Assembly: GCF_019175385.1 (NCBI RefSeq)
Contig: NC_083346.1
Span: forward strand, 85,078,543 to 85,142,542
DNA length: 64,000 bases
From: Lycium barbarum
Taxonomy: Eukaryota; Streptophyta; Magnoliopsida; Solanales; Solanaceae
Direction of reading: 5' to 3'
The notes beneath the pieces are model-generated. The model saw only the letters and a program-made list of their open reading frames with translations, was not told where the DNA came from and did no database searches. This document shows positions 37,832 to 50,854 of this stretch, piece by piece. Positions within the stretch are counted from its first letter, which is position 1. The number at the start of each line of letters is the position of its first letter. Made by a program: the position numbers and the translations under genes.

Positions 37832-39175
37832 ACTGAGGCCACTTCTTTGTTTCTAAGCCTCTGTATTTACCTATCTAATATGGCAATGGGTACCTCTTCA
37901 TAAGTCAACTTTTCTGTCACTTGAACATCATTTACTGGCACAATCCTACTAGGATCTCCGACACATTTACGAAGCATCGAGACATGGAAAACTGGGTGAA
38001 CTGACTCCAAATCAGGAGGTAGATCAAATTCATAAGCCACTTTGCCTACTTTGCGCACAATCTCATAAGGGCCAATGTACCGGGACTAAGCTTCCCCTTT
38101 TTGCCAAATCTCATTACACCTTTCACTGGTGACACTTTTAAGAATACCAACTCTTTCACTTGGAACTCTAAGTCCCTTCGACGATTATCCGCATAGGACT
38201 TTTGACGACTTTGGGCTGCTAATAACCGATCTTGTATGAGCTTAACTTTCTCTATGGATTGCTGGACCAAGTCTGGCCCTATCAATTAAGCCAATATAAA
38301 GCCCCATACGGTGCCATTTGGATGCTAGAATGATAACTATTGTTATAAGAAAATTCAATGAGTGGTAAGTGATCATCCCAATTACCTCCAAAATCTATCA
38401 TACATGCCCGTAACATATCCTCAAGAGTCTGAATGGTACGTTCAGCTTGTCCATCAGTCTGCAGGTGAAATGCCGTGCTAAGGCTCACTTGAGTCCCCAA
38501 ACCCTCTTGGGAGGACTTCCAAAAATTAGCTGTAAACTGAGTTCCTCTATCTGAGATAATAGATGATGGGACACCATGGAGTCGCACTATCTCTTTAACA
38601 TAAAGCTTTGCATAATCTTCTGCCATATATGTCGTTCTGACTGTTAAGAAATGAGCTGACTTTGTGAGTCTATCCACAATCACCCATATAGAATCATACT
38701 TACGTCGAGAACGGGGTAAGCCTGTAATGAAGTCCATGTTAATTAATTTCCACTTCCAAGTTGGAATTTCTATAGCTTTCAACAATCCGCCCGGCTTTTG
38801 GTGCTCGATTTTCACTTGTTGACAGTTGGGACATTGAGCTACAAATTCTGCTATATCTTTCTTCATCCCATTCAACCAATATATATACTTAAGATCATGG
38901 TACATTTTCGTTGCTCCAGGGTGGACAGAATAACGGGAGCAATGGCCGTCTCTCAATATTTGTTGGCGTAATCCTGCCACATCAGGAACACATAATCTTC
39001 CTCGGCATCGGAGAACTCCGTCTCCTGCAATCTCAAATGATGAATCCTCATTCTGAGGGAGTGTATCTCTGTAATGCATTAGCATGTGATCTTGGTATTG
39101 TCGCTCTTTCACTTTCACTACTAGCGACGAGACTGCTGAATTCTGAATGGTAGTTCCCCTGCTACTTGAGTCCAC
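37832..39175 (-). pseudogene. pol: Integrase of element C
   Basis: Minus strand from about 39175. Zinc-binding N-terminus with HPGATKMYH and CPNCQQVK; catalytic core residues in [17 protein letters not shown] and [10 protein letters not shown], all present. After YGALYWLN (38282) the frame shifts; then [15 protein letters not shown], a shift near 38060, and KVAYEFDLPPDLESVHPVF, HVSMLRKCVG. A stop follows ILDR. The end continues at 35294 beyond solo LTR F. The core is surprisingly intact given the damage elsewhere in the element. Confidence 0.92.
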
Positions 39176-39229
39176 TACTCGAACTCCTAAGCCAGTTAAC
39201 TACTGGAGCTCACGAGCCATTTCTCTTTT

Positions 39230-40515
39230 CTCTGGTCGTACATCACACAAACTTCCCATGGATCTACGACTAAGAGCATCATCCACAACATTTGCCTTTT
39301 CGGGGTGATATAGGATATCAACATCATAATCCTTTAGCAATTCCAACCATCGTCATAGCCGCAAATTCAACTCTTTTTGCTTGAAGATATACTGAAGAGT
39401 CTTATGATTTGTATAAATATCCACATAGACACCATACAAGTAATGTCTCCACATCCTTAATGCATGAATCACTGCAGCCAATTCTAGATCATGGGTTGGA
39501 TAATGTTTCTCACGTTTCCGTAATTGCCTTGAGGCATACGCAATCACCTTACCATGGTGCATCACACATAGCCTAGACCAATGCCTGAAGCATCGCAATA
39601 AACAACATAACCTTCCAATCCCTCTAGAAGTGTCAAGACTGGGGCAGAAGTTAATCTATCTTTTAGCTCTTGGAAACTACGTTCACAAGCATCTGTCCAT
39701 TGAAACTTTGCTGATTTCTGGGTCAGCTTTGTGAGTGGTGTAGAAATAGAAGAAAAACCTTCAACAAATCTCCTATAATATCCTGCTAAGCCCATAAAGC
39801 TACGAACCTCCGTAGGAATTGTAGGCCTTGGCCAAGTCTTCACGGCCTCAATCTTTTGGCTATCCACCTGAATACCATCGGCTGAAACAATGTGCCCCAA
39901 AAATGTCACTGAGTTCAACCAAAACTCACACTTAGAAAATTTTGCGAATAACTCTCGAGTTTGAAGCACTCTAAGGACGGTACGCAAATTATACGCGTAT
40001 TCTGCCTCGGATCTAGAATACACCAAGATATCGTGGATTAATACAATCACAAATAAATCTAGGAAGGGCCTGAACATATCATTCATCAAATCCATAAATA
40101 CTGCCGGTGCATTAGTTAGCCCAAATGGCATTACCCGGAACTCAAAATGGCCATATCTTGTTTTGAAGGCTGTCTTAGGGATATCTTTCTCCCTAACTCT
40201 CACTTGATGATACCCGGACCTCAAATCTATCTTTGAAAACCATTTGGCACCTTGTAATTGATCAAATAAGTCATCAATCCTCGGAAGAGGATATTTATTC
40301 TTAACCGTCACCTTATTCAATTGTCGATAGTCAAGCGCATTCACAAAAAGCCATCTTTCTTTCGAACAAACAATACGGGTGCTCCCACGGGGATGAAATA
40401 GGCCTAATAAAGCCTTTCTCAAGCAAGTCTTTCAATTGGTCCTTCAACTCTTTCAATTCTGCGGGAGCCATTCTATAAAGAGGAATAGATATAGGCTTGG
40501 TGTCTGGAAACACAT
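39230..40515 (-). pseudogene. pol: Reverse transcriptase and RNase H of element C
   Basis: RT starts around [19 protein letters not shown] frameshift near 40390 damages the SPWGAPVLF region. Motif [12 protein letters not shown] is intact; motif C reads LIHDILVYS, so one Asp of the normal FIDD is His and the polymerase should be dead. The thumb/connection has [11 protein letters not shown] as [11 protein letters not shown]. RNase H has YCDASGIGL, then a shift near 39590, [11 protein letters not shown], and TNHKTLQY (Asp to Asn at a catalytic position). HPGK-type text ends at about 39230. Confidence 0.92.
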
Positions 40516-41330
40516 CAATACCAAAATCAATCTTCCGCTCGGGAGGGAGGCCTGGAAGCTCTTCCGGGAATACATCCAGAAACTTATTCACTACGGGAAC
40601 TAACTGAAGAGTTGGCGGTTCAGTTTCTACATCTTGAACCCGAACTAGATGATAAACGCAACCTTTTGTGATCATTTTACTTGCCTTTAGGTAGGAAATA
40701 AACCTACCTTTTGGTGACACAGTATTCCCTTTCCATTCTAAAATTGGTTCTCCCGGAAATTGGAAGCGAACGATTTTCATTTTACAATCAACATTGGCAT
40801 AGCAAGAGGCCAACTAATCCATGCCCATAATAACATCAAAATCCACCATTTTTAACTCATGCAAGTCAATCACAGTACAACGGTCACAAATCACAACTAC
40901 GTAGTTTCTATATACTCGGCTAGCTAGTACCGATTTACCAAATTCCCTCAATCTATAGGATGATAACTCCACCGATTCGGTGTCCGAAGTATGTATCAAC
41001 ATTCCATCAATAATATTCTGAGCGTCCTCATCCGGCTTTAATCCAAAGAACTCCGGAGGCTTCAAGCTAATAAAATCATGGGCCCTTGCACTAACAACCT
41101 TACCTCTTTTACATCTTGGCCTGAAGCATCCAGTGGAGGAGCCGGAGGTGCTGGAGCTAGGGCTGAGGCTCCCTCACGCTCCTCAAAATAGACACTGAAT
41201 GGGAGAACTGAGATTGAGCCGCATTCTGGGACTCACTTTCCTCTACAACCGTTGGCGGTGCTCTTTCAGCCCGCTTTTCTGCCATTGTCTTGCCCTTTTG
41301 GGCTGCCACAGCCTTTCTCTTTACAGGCAT
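40516..41330 (-). pseudogene. gag: gag N-terminus fused to protease remnant of C by deletion
   Basis: gag starts at 41330 (MPVKRKAVAAQKGK), two bases after TTTCAG. It is frameshifted after about 45 codons relative to A1. At about 41075 the capsid text LKPPEFFGLKPDED resumes, reaches VELSSYRL and then jumps at about 40962 to REFGKSVLASRVYRNYVVV, the back half of the protease. The rest of the capsid, the zinc knuckle and the protease active site are therefore deleted in frame. FDVIMGMDWLASCYANVD follows (with a stop at the Trp-Leu position) and the PR-RT linker LPGLPPERKIDF. Confidence 0.88.
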
Positions 41331-41519
41331 TTCTGAAATACATAACACACGGTTAAGGAAAATTAAGTTCTTATGTCATAGCTCTATTGCACGATCTTAT
41401 GAAGAAAGAAGGTCATTCATTCCTAAAATGCCCGCAGCCTCTTGTTTATAAGTGTGGCGCGCAACACACCCATAACCAAGACTCTACTAGACATGGCTCG
41501 TAGACACACCCTAGGACAT

Positions 41520-41535
41520 AACTGCTTTGATACCA
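41520..41535 (-). other. tRNA-iMet primer binding site of C
   Basis: On minus TGGTATCAAAGCAGTT, four bases from the LTR. One G-to-A change from TGGTATCAGAGC. Confidence 0.9.
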
Positions 41536-41539
41536 CTTT

Positions 41540-41686
41540 TGTCACGACCCAACCTGAGGGCCGCGATGGGCACCCGGTGCTAACCCACCCGGGCACCTCG
41601 TATCATACATTCACATTTACATCTAGATGAGTCGCATAGTCGATTCATACTTTCCATAAATTATTCATATTAATCCCATTGGGCAG

Positions 41687-41721
<35 letters not shown>

Positions 41722-42433
41722 CATTAATAGCAAAGCCCATATCAATGTACATAAGCCGACGAGGCTAACAAAAAGATATACACAAGACTAGCCGCTAAGG
41801 CCAAACACATTACACCATATACACATGTCTACGAGCCTCTAAAGAGAGTATGTGATATCATATCGGCGGGACAGGACCCCGCTATGCCTAGAAATATGTA
41901 CACAAAAGAATAAATACCAAAAGCTGTAGCTCCGAATGAAATAGAGCTCCGCTATGTAGTCCCTGAGTAATAAAGCTATGGATCAAGCCTCTCTCCCTGG
42001 CCAACTGCGGGCATGACGCAGCGTCCACAAACAAAAGGACGTCAGTACGAAGAATGTACTGAGTATGTAAAGCATGATCAACATCATTATGAAAGAAAAA
42101 TAGACAACATAAGAGATAGCATAGGATTGGAGATAGTAGTATCATCGTCATACACACTTACTTGCTTTTCATAGGGACTTTCCATTTCTAATGCGTGATT
42201 TTGTACATACATCCATATCCGTATTCGTATTCATATCCATACTCATTTTCGTATTCATATACATATTCATATTCATATACATACTCATATTCATATGCAT
42301 ATCATTTACATAGCATACCCGAACATGAAGGTTCGGTGGTTTCACATACCTGGCCCTACCAAGGCTCAGGGTCATACATACCTGGCCCTACCAAGGCTTA
42401 GTGTTATCCATACCCAACTGTAGTGGTGCGCGC

Positions 42434-42524
<91 letters not shown>

Positions 42525-44106
42525 TACCCGGCCATATAAGTTCGGGGTTTCATAATAGCCATACATAGGCACATATACATAAAAGCTCATAAGCATCTTT
42601 AGCATCATTACTATTATCGTTCAGTACATCTATCTTTAGAGGATTACTCATCATAGTAGCCCTTAAAGATAGAATCATTTGGAGGACATCATATGCTTAT
42701 AGAAGATTTGATATTTGGCCAAGGAACCATGCCTTATGAAAGAAGGGTTAGCCTTACATACCTTTCCGTTCAACTATTTCTATCACTTGCACGTTCTTCT
42801 TCAATGCTCACGTTTCTACCTTCATTAAAGTTATACTATCATTAGAAAATCGGTAGCTTAGCATACATGACTAAAGCTAGAGAAAATTGGACAACATCTC
42901 CTTTATTTATACGACTTCCTCCATATCATATATCAACTCCCAAACATCAATAATACATTCACAGCATCATAACAATAGTCTTTATTCACCTACATTATCC
43001 TTACTTCTCAATGCACTTCCAATCTTCCATATCCATAGTCATAGCACACTATTACATTCACTCATATACAATGTTTATCCCATGTTCTCGATATCATTAA
43101 TAACATGATTATAATCATAATATATCAAGAATCATTACTCAATCCAAGCTACTATTCAAAAATGACATTATTCCCACTTTCATGACCCATTTTCTATATC
43201 CTTCTACAATCCAAGTGTTTCAACTTCTCAATATCTTAACCAACATGGAAATACCATAAAACCTACCTTAGATGGTGTAGGAATAAGCCTTGGGTGGAAA
43301 TACTTACCTCCAATGAAATTTCTTGACTTGGATGATTTCTAGTGAGTTTCATACACTTGGTTTTCTTAGTTTGATGAAGTTGATCATAAATTTCTCTTGA
43401 GTTCATATAGATGAGGAGTGGAGAGGGTTCTAGAGAGTTCTTGAAGTGTTGGGTTAAAGATGAAATGAAATAATTAACTTGGTCCCTTTTTAATAACTTA
43501 GAAATCAGATCCGTCGGGAAATTATACAGACACTTATACTGTCCATATAAACTTATACGGTCTATATAACTGACCGTGAAATCGCCCCTTCAACATCTCG
43601 CTTCTGTGACCATTATACGGCACATTATACGGTCCGTATAATTTTATACGGTCCGTATAAGTGACCGTATAATCCCATCAGTGAGGGACCTTCACTGTGA
43701 CGATTCTGCGGACCATTATACGGACCGTATAACATTATACGGACTGTATAATCAGCCGTGCAACCCATCTTTCCTCTGATCTTGTTCTCGTCACTTTGTT
43801 TGATCTCCAATCCTTATGGAAGCTTTTTGATACTTATTTATCACCTCATTAACGATCTAACGGACGTTATAATTCTTCTCCAAGACACCATTAAATTATC
43901 ATTAACTTATTACTCATAAATCCTTTCCGATACACATGCTATGCCTTGCCTTCTCTTGGTAAACTTTCTCCTCTTACCTTGAATGTCTTTGAATTCTTAA
44001 TTAGGGTCATCAAATGTCATTTCTCGCCTATTGAAATACCGTATACTTTGTGCCCTTCATTAGTCTATTCACTGTGCATCAACGGGGAATTTTTTTAGGC
44101 GTAACA
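41540..44106 (-). repeat. 5' LTR of element C
   Basis: 2567 bp. Hairpin box at 42008-42075, donor-like box at 42730-42764, TATA/TGTCCAATTTTC box at 42882-42912. Palindrome cluster at 43530-43757. It is longer than its partner mainly through an expanded AT microsatellite at 42437-42522. Flanked by the duplication GTTCA (44107-44111). Confidence 0.94.
42437..42522. repeat. Expanded (AT)n in C 5' LTR
   Basis: About 85 bp of pure AT. The same place in the partner LTR (22668-22680) has only a few AT units, so it grew after insertion. Confidence 0.95.
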
Positions 44107-44111
44107 GTTCA

Positions 44112-44286
44112 TTTACCGATTACAGCACTCAACTTTGTCGGCCTGAGATGTCATGTTTCATTAACATTTGGCCTTATCGGCCAGATAACTTATATGTATG
44201 TCCAGAGTTCATGAGCTACAGATGGTACGCTTGGATCAAAATAAGGCACCGGGTGCCGACCATGCTCCCCAGGTATGGGGCGTGAC
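44112..44286 (+). repeat. 3' LTR of element E, last part
   Basis: Continues the text broken at 21801 (GGCCTTATCGGCCAGATAAC, then GGGGCGTGACA). It ends GTGACA at 44286, a normal LTR terminus. Confidence 0.78.
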
Positions 44287-44322
44287 ATTTTTAGGCATTC
44301 ATCCTACCCTGCAGCTAATGGA

Positions 44323-44436
44323 TGTTACACCCCGGAATATTTCTCGTTACTAAGACTACAGACGGCATAGTATGAGCTCAAGGGAGAGCAAAGTTATACA
44401 AGGATCAAGGATGAAGATTATATGATCTAAGTATAA

Positions 44437-44498
<62 letters not shown>

Positions 44499-47371
44499 CA
44501 TTTTGAGACTGTATGATGTAAATCAATTAACACGTTACTTGATGAATAGCCCTCGTAATCGTAAGTTAAGGTGGGGCGCACATGTCGGGATTTTATAGAG
44601 GACATATGAAAAGTGATATGAGTAGCACATGGGAAGTTGAGAAAGTATTAAGAAGGACCCTTAAGCGAAATATGGGCATAAGCCTTCCAAAAGGATGATT
44701 TGGATGCATTTTCGGATGATTTTAATTGGAAGGGCCAAAAAGCTATTATAAGTTTGGAATTTGGAAACACAATAAAAATGAAAGTTGTAGATAATTGAAA
44801 GATCTTTCCAACCATAGGTTGTGGATCCTCATAAGATATCGGGATCAAGAGTTATGACCATTTTAAGATAAAGACCTCAAGCTGCCAAATGGCTTCCGCG
44901 GGTCCTACTTGAGAAGGTCGGTGGAACCGACTTATGAGGGGTATAAATACCCCATTAACTCTATTTTTTCAGCATTTTACTTTCTCAATAGTCCTAGAAA
45001 CTTCTCAACACAACCCCCAAACATTTATAGCCCATTAAATCAAGAATTTAACAAGATTACACCAAACTAGTCCATGAAAGGTGATTGTTCTTGCTTCTAC
45101 TTAATGTTGTGGTAAGTTTGGTCTTGAAGAAAGTTCGAGTGGCTGAATTTATTGAAGTATAAGGTATGTTCTTTATCCTATCTCTTATGTTGTGTTGATT
45201 TTAAGGCTTAACAAGTCTTAAAAGTGAAAATAGTTATGGAGGAAAGGTTATAAAATGTCGTGTTATAGTTGTTGTGTTTATGGACTGTTTTGAGCATGTA
45301 GTGGCCGTGTGGCTGGGCTGATTTACATGTATAGAGATGGTATCTAATGTTGTTGGTGTGTTGATGAGATTATGCTCCTTGATTGGGAAGAAAGGAAATG
45401 TATATTGTTGTTGTATGTTGAAAAACATCGTGTGGGATGTTTTATGGAATATATTGTTATTGATAATATTGTTGTTGATGTTGGTATTGTTGTCGTTGTT
45501 GTTGGTTGCTGGATTGTGATTTCGGGCTAGGCATATAAACAGGGGAGATGCTGCCCCAATTTTGGCAGATTCTCAAGGAGTTTGGTTTAAGGACTTGAGA
45601 TAGGCATATGACGATAAGTCTAATGGTAGTATAATTTCTCTTGAGTGTTGATTTGCAAGTTTGGGAGAATAAGTGTTAATTTGTAGGAGATCAATCAAGT
45701 ATGTCAAGGCTCGTCCCTTTCTTTCAAAGGCATGATTCCTATGTTTGATTCCATACATGACATCCATAATATTTTTACTCCTAGAAATTCTAGAAGTCTA
45801 TAGTTTCTAAAGATTCTTATGATGACTCCAATCCTAGAGATTTCCAAGCCTAAGGTTCTAGATGATTTCATGACGTGACTGAGCGTGTTAGATAATTCTG
45901 GATTATATTTAGAATATGTGGCCTCAGCTGATGTCTGAGCGTGCTACAGAATATGTGGCCTCAACTTATGTCTGAGCGTGCTATAGAATATGTGGCCTCA
46001 GCTGATGTCTGAGCGTCCTACAGAAAATGTGGCCTCAGTTTATGTATGAGCGTGCTACATAACATGTGGCCTCAGCTTATGTATGAGCGTGCTACATAAT
46101 TCTAAATTATATTCAAAATATGAGGCCTCAGCTTATGTTATGGATCATTCGGAGTGAGACATGATAGTGGTGGTGATTATGGTAGTGATGAAGATCCTTA
46201 TTATCGGAATGAACCCAGCAAATAAACGAATTCCAAAGACTCTATTCCTAGACAATGTAGAGATATTCGTATTCTTGACCTCTTAAGTCCCGAAGGGGAT
46301 TTCATAAGTTGTACGTTTTCATAATGATGTCTAAATCCCAAAGGGGAAATTCATAAGGTTTATTTATTCATATGCATTTCATGTTTGATTTTAAGTCTCG
46401 AAGGAGGCAGGTGAAAAGGGAAAGAACTTCCCATTTTTATGAAAAGGGGAAGAAGTTCCCGTTTTGCGTTAAAGCCGCTCCGAAGGAAGTCTTTTGATGG
46501 TTTCCAAAGATTTTCATGCATTGCATATTTACATACATGCACGACATCATTTAATGGGAAAGAGGAAAAGGGCTAATGCGTTATATATGCAAACCACCTG
46601 ATCAGCTGGTATACGATGATTATGATGCCCGAAGGGGCTGCCCAAAGGGGCCATTATGCTATTATGCCGGAAGGGACTACGAGTAGGGAGAACGCATGCA
46701 TTATATATATATATATATATATATATACATACTCGTGTTGTATTAAAAGTTCACATGCACATACATGTTTATTAGAGTTGGGTACAGGTACAGACCGAGT
46801 CTGTTACTCTTTTATCATTCGAGTCGAGATATATTGTTTCAGTTCTGCCTTACATACTCGGTACATTATTTGTACTGACATCCCTTTGCCTGGGGGAGCT
46901 GCGCTTCATGCCATGCAGGTGTATACAGATGAGTAGGAGATATTTGCTATAAGATGTTCCCAGGCTATCGGCTGGATTGGTGAGCTCCATCTCAGTTCGG
47001 AGTGTTGTCGAGCCAGAGTACTTATGTTATGGTATCTCGTGTATGTTAGAGACTTTTGCAGACAGTGTCCTGTGGATAGTGCGTCGAGATGTCGACAGTC
47101 GTGTAAAGCGACCATATAGGTCGATGTGTTTTTATGCTTTATTTTTAAAGATTTTATTGTGACTAAAGGTTTTCCTTTAATTAACAATAAGGGAGAAGTC
47201 CCTGATTTGACGAAAGAGTTTTATTGAATTTTTTTTTTTCCTGACAGAAGCATCATTTTGTAGATTAAAGGTTCACAAAAAGTTTGTGACTCATGGATGG
47301 AATGGTAGTATGGCACTCAGCCGAGTAGGGTCTTGGGTGTCAGTCGCAGCCCTCTAGTTTGAGTCGTGACA
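44323..47371 (+). repeat. Solo LTR H
   Basis: 3049 bp, TGTTACACCCCGG...GTCGTGACA, flanked by ATGGA (44318-44322) and ATGCA (47372-47376), a 5-bp duplication with one mismatch. TATAAATA at about 44942; ATATAAACAGGGGAGATGCTGCC split over 45531-45565; AAGTATGTCAAGG plus pyrimidine tract at 45696-45734; hairpin box at 46849-46922, ending GCAGGTGTA. AT runs lie at 44439-44496 and 46703-46726, and a GTGGCCTCAGCT array at 45918-46135. It splits the gag of element J. Confidence 0.9.
45918..46135 (+). repeat. GTGGCCTCAGCT...TGAGCGTGCTA tandem array in LTR H
   Basis: About five units of roughly 40 bp: ATGTGGCCTCAGCTGATGTC, then TGAGCGTGCTACAGAAT, with small variations. Confidence 0.85.
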
Positions 47372-47376
47372 ATGCA

Positions 47377-48395
47377 CCTCTACAGTTTTAGAGGTCGCGG
47401 TATGATAGGGTTGCTTATTTCAAGCCTGGCAAGAGTTAAAGGGCTTCGGATTTTCAGCAATAGAAGGATTCAGCGCATATGAGGCTACCTCCTACGCGAT
47501 GGGATCACTGTGGGAGGACACATTCTGGACAGTGCTGCCAGGGTGCCAATGTATGTTATACGTGTCGAGACCCTAGTTAGCTTATGCGAGATTGGCTGAT
47601 GAAAGACAGAGGTGGTATGGCCTAGCCAACCGGTTCAGTGGCAGCCTCATCATCTTCAGTACGTCCCCCTAAAGCATGGGGCTCAGAAATCAGCTTGTAG
47701 AGGCTGAGGTAGAGGTGGAGCACCTGGCTTTGGCGGTGGTCAAAACTCTATTTATGCCTTGACAAGATGGCAGGATCAGGAGTCATCACCTGACGTTATT
47801 ACAGGTATACTAACGTTTTCCTCTCATGATGTATACGCATTGATAGATTCGGGTTCTACTTTATCATATGCTACCCCATTTGTTGCTAATAAGTTTGGTA
47901 TAAAACCTGAGTTGTTAAGTAAACCCTTTGAGGTAGCTACACCAGTAGGTGATCTTTAATAGTTAGGAGGGTATATAGGGGTTGTGTGGTAATAATGTGT
48001 AACCATCATACTTTGGCGGATTTAGTAGAGTTAGATATGGTGGATTTTGATGTTATAATGGGTATGGATTGGCTTGCATCATGTTACACTAATGTTGATT
48101 GCCGAGCGAAGCTCGTTAGATTTCAGTTTTCGGGTGAACTAGGTTTAGAATGTAAAGGTAGTGCGGCAACACCTAATGGTCGATGTATTTCCTACCTTAA
48201 GGCAACAAAGATAATTTTTAGGGGTTGTATATGCCATTTAATGAGGGTTAGAGATGCATAAAGGAACCACCAACTCTCCAATCTACTCCAGTGGTGAATG
48301 AGTTCCGAGATGTGCTTCCGGATGAACTTTCGGGCCTTCCGCCAGAAAGGGAGATTGAGTTCGGCATTGGTGTGCTTCCAGATACTCAACCGATA
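47377..48395 (+). pseudogene. Element J: gag zinc knuckle, protease and linker remnant
   Basis: Plus-strand gypsy text. From 44287-44322 (before solo LTR H) it runs into FRGRG, VAYFKPGKS, CGRTHSGQC, then a damaged knuckle (CYTCRDPS*LMRD, His lost). Protease ALIDSGSTLSYATPF at about 47845-47890 keeps the standard DSG. Then VELDMVDFDVIMGMDWLASC, a PR-RT linker (LSGLPPEREIEFGI) and PDTQPI, where element I interrupts at 48395. J resumes at 56359. Several stops and shifts. J is the base into which E, H, I and K inserted. Confidence 0.85.
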
Positions 48396-50833
48396 TGCTA
48401 CACCTCGGAAAATTTCATGTCGTTGCCTAGTGAATAGGCTAACGCAGGGTAAGGAGTACACGATGTTTCTATAAGTAAGAAAGGTTATTTAATGATTTCA
48501 ATTAAGATTCCAAAGACGTTGGAAGTAAGAGAAGAAAGTTCGTTAAAGAATCTCGAGCACAACTTGTATCTCGATGAAGGATGTGTAAAGTATCGAGTTA
48601 ATGTCGACTTGATGATGTCTTAAAAAAGAGTTATAACACTGCTTAGATTGGTAATGAAGTGTTGAACAAGTGTCAAGAAGGTTCCATAAGGATTGGAGAT
48701 CAAACGAACGACGGAAACAATTTCAGAGAAGTGGGGTTATACGACCGCTTATACGGTCCTTATAACATTATACCGAAATGTTTTTCTCTGATGGTGAAGT
48801 ACGACCACTTATACGGACCGTATAATGTTGTATGGACCGTATAAGTGTCCGTGGAAGTCCCGACGGGCTGAGTTAAGTTCAAGTATAAAATGATTCTCCC
48901 ACTCTTATTTTCTCATTCTTTCCACTTCTCCATCTCTCTCAAGACTGCTAGAGGATTCTACACATTTCATTTTCAAGAATACAAAGGGAATCAACGGTTC
49001 ATATCATAAATTCAAGTGAATCAAGTGCAAGAAGCTCACTAGGGTTCATCCAAGGTAAGAAATCCCTTTGGAAGTGGAACTAGGGTTTTCCTCGACTGGA
49101 GCATTGCTATCCAAAACTCATTCCTACTCAATCAAAGGGAAGTTTTATGATCATTCTATGTTGTTTAAAGTATTGAGAGGTTGAAATACTTGGATTGTAG
49201 AAGGAAGTAGGAAATGAGTTATAAATATGAGAATAGTAACATTGTTGAGTAGTAGATTAATATGAATCACGATTCTTTATATGTTGTGATTATAATTATG
49301 TTATGAATGATGTTAAGAATATAGGAGAAACATTAGATGAGGATGAATGTAATGTTGTGTTATGATCATGATTATGGATGACCTTGAGAGGGAGTTGTGG
49401 GAGTTGGATAATGATGAACTTGACAAAAGTTATTGATTAAGCTATTATGAATGTTATCATTGATGATTGGGAATTGATATATGATATGAAGAAAGTTGTA
49501 TAAACAAAGGAGATGCTGCCCAATTTTCTCTAGCTTTAGTTCAAGTGTGTTTACGTTAGAGATTATCTAATGTTAGTATGAACTCTCTTGAAGGTAGAAA
49601 CGTGATTATTGGACAGGAAATTTCAAGTGATAGAGTAGCTCAACCAAAAGGTATGTGAGGCTAGTCCCTTCCTTTCTAAGGCATGAATCTTATGACATGA
49701 TTTTCCCTTATTCTCCATGACCTTCTTACATTCCGAAAATTATGAGTCTATGTTCATGAAGAGCCTCATATGAGATAAAGATAAGAGATACATTTTGAGT
49801 ATGATAATGATGATGATGAGCTTAAGTCTAAAAATTTAAAGTTCTTGATATTGTTCTTTTACAAGCTAATGATCCTAATTATGATTAATTGATGTCGTTC
49901 TTTGCGCTACACTCACCTTATATGCTAATTCCTTCAAGGTGAGGCAGAATTTTTATGAAATTGCATAATGGAATCGGGGGTTCACGACCTTATGTCACCC
50001 CGATAAAGTATAGTTATCTTTGAGTTCCTATGCATGCATTATGATGAGTACATGATGATGATTTTACACCGTGCCTATATGGCCGGCCAAACACCGCTAA
50101 GGTGGGCAGCGTATACACCAAATCTAGATGGCATGGCCTGACACCACTAGTGGGCGGCATGAGGTGGTTACTCCGAACGCGGGAGGCCTGGACGCGGGGT
50201 AATGATTATCACACCGTACCTATATGGTCGGGCAGCTTATATATGTATATGCATACATAACATGATGATGTTTATGAAGTAAGTTAGCATGCATTATTCC
50301 CTTCTTAAGTTGCAGGTTGTTATCCAGCTGATGTCTCCTTATTTATTGATATGTAGTTATTGCTTATGCCTTATATACTCAGTACAATGTTCATACTGAC
50401 GTCCTTTTCTTTGGACGATGTTCATGCCCATAGGTAGACAGGGAGGCGACCTAGATTCATAGGAGCTGACCAGGAGATTTACGAGAGCACTCCATTATTC
50501 CGGAGGTGCTATTTGATTTATTATTTTGTGTACATATTTGGGAAAGGTGGGGTCCCGTCCTTATGTCTAGTACTCTAGTAGAGGCTCGTATATACGTATG
50601 TGTGGGTGATATGGTCTCATGATTTCCCTCATGGTATATATATATTATTTTGATAGCCGAAGGGCTTAAGTATATAAATGCAAATATGTTTGAAATTGAA
50701 AAAATGGTTTTCCTTATGATTAGATGTGTGAGGACAATGAATGTATGCCAGATATGTTTGATGAATATTAGAATGAGTGGTACTTGGTAGTTAGCTCCGG
50801 GTACCCGTTATGGCCCCTCGTCGGGTCCTGACA
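48396..50833 (+). repeat. 5' LTR of element I
   Basis: Begins TGCTACACCTCGG and ends GGTCCTGACA. ATACGGACCGTAT palindromes at 48738-48852; TATAAACAAAGGAGATGCTG region at 49496-49530; AAGGTATGTGAGGC plus pyrimidine tract at 49647-49685; hairpin box at 50375-50436 with CATAGGTAGACAG. Confidence 0.93.
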
Positions 50834-50837
50834 AAAC

Positions 50838-50854
50838 TGGTATCAGAGCAGTTC
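50838..50854 (+). other. tRNA-iMet primer binding site of I
   Basis: TGGTATCAGAGCAGTTC, four bases after the LTR. Exact over the 12-base initiator-Met complement. Confidence 0.93.

Larger units (their letters stand above)
21802..44106 (-). mobile_element. Element C: near-full-length gypsy element with two nested insertions
   Basis: Minus strand. The 5' LTR is 41540-44106. The 3' LTR is 21802-23304 plus 33983-34968, split by element D. The interior is 34969-41539, with solo LTR F at 35300-37826. A perfect target duplication GTTCA flanks it. Without the insertions it is about 9.1 kb. Its gag is mostly deleted and the RT is mutated, so it is defective although structurally bounded. Same family as A1, I and L by LTR and leader text. 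It sits in the 3' LTR of element E. Confidence 0.93.

Noticed and set aside
42437..42522. AT runs as origins or matrix attachment regions
   Set aside because: Length differences between LTRs of a pair show simple microsatellite growth; nothing supports a function.
45918..46135. Regular repeats with spacers as a CRISPR array
   Set aside because: A plant LTR with degenerate units and no unique spacers; no cas genes. It is a tandem array.
47845..47890. Reading DPG instead of DSG in protease of I and K as inactivation
   Set aside because: The same variant occurs in two separate elements and, from general knowledge, in many plant gypsy proteases, so it may be a lineage form.
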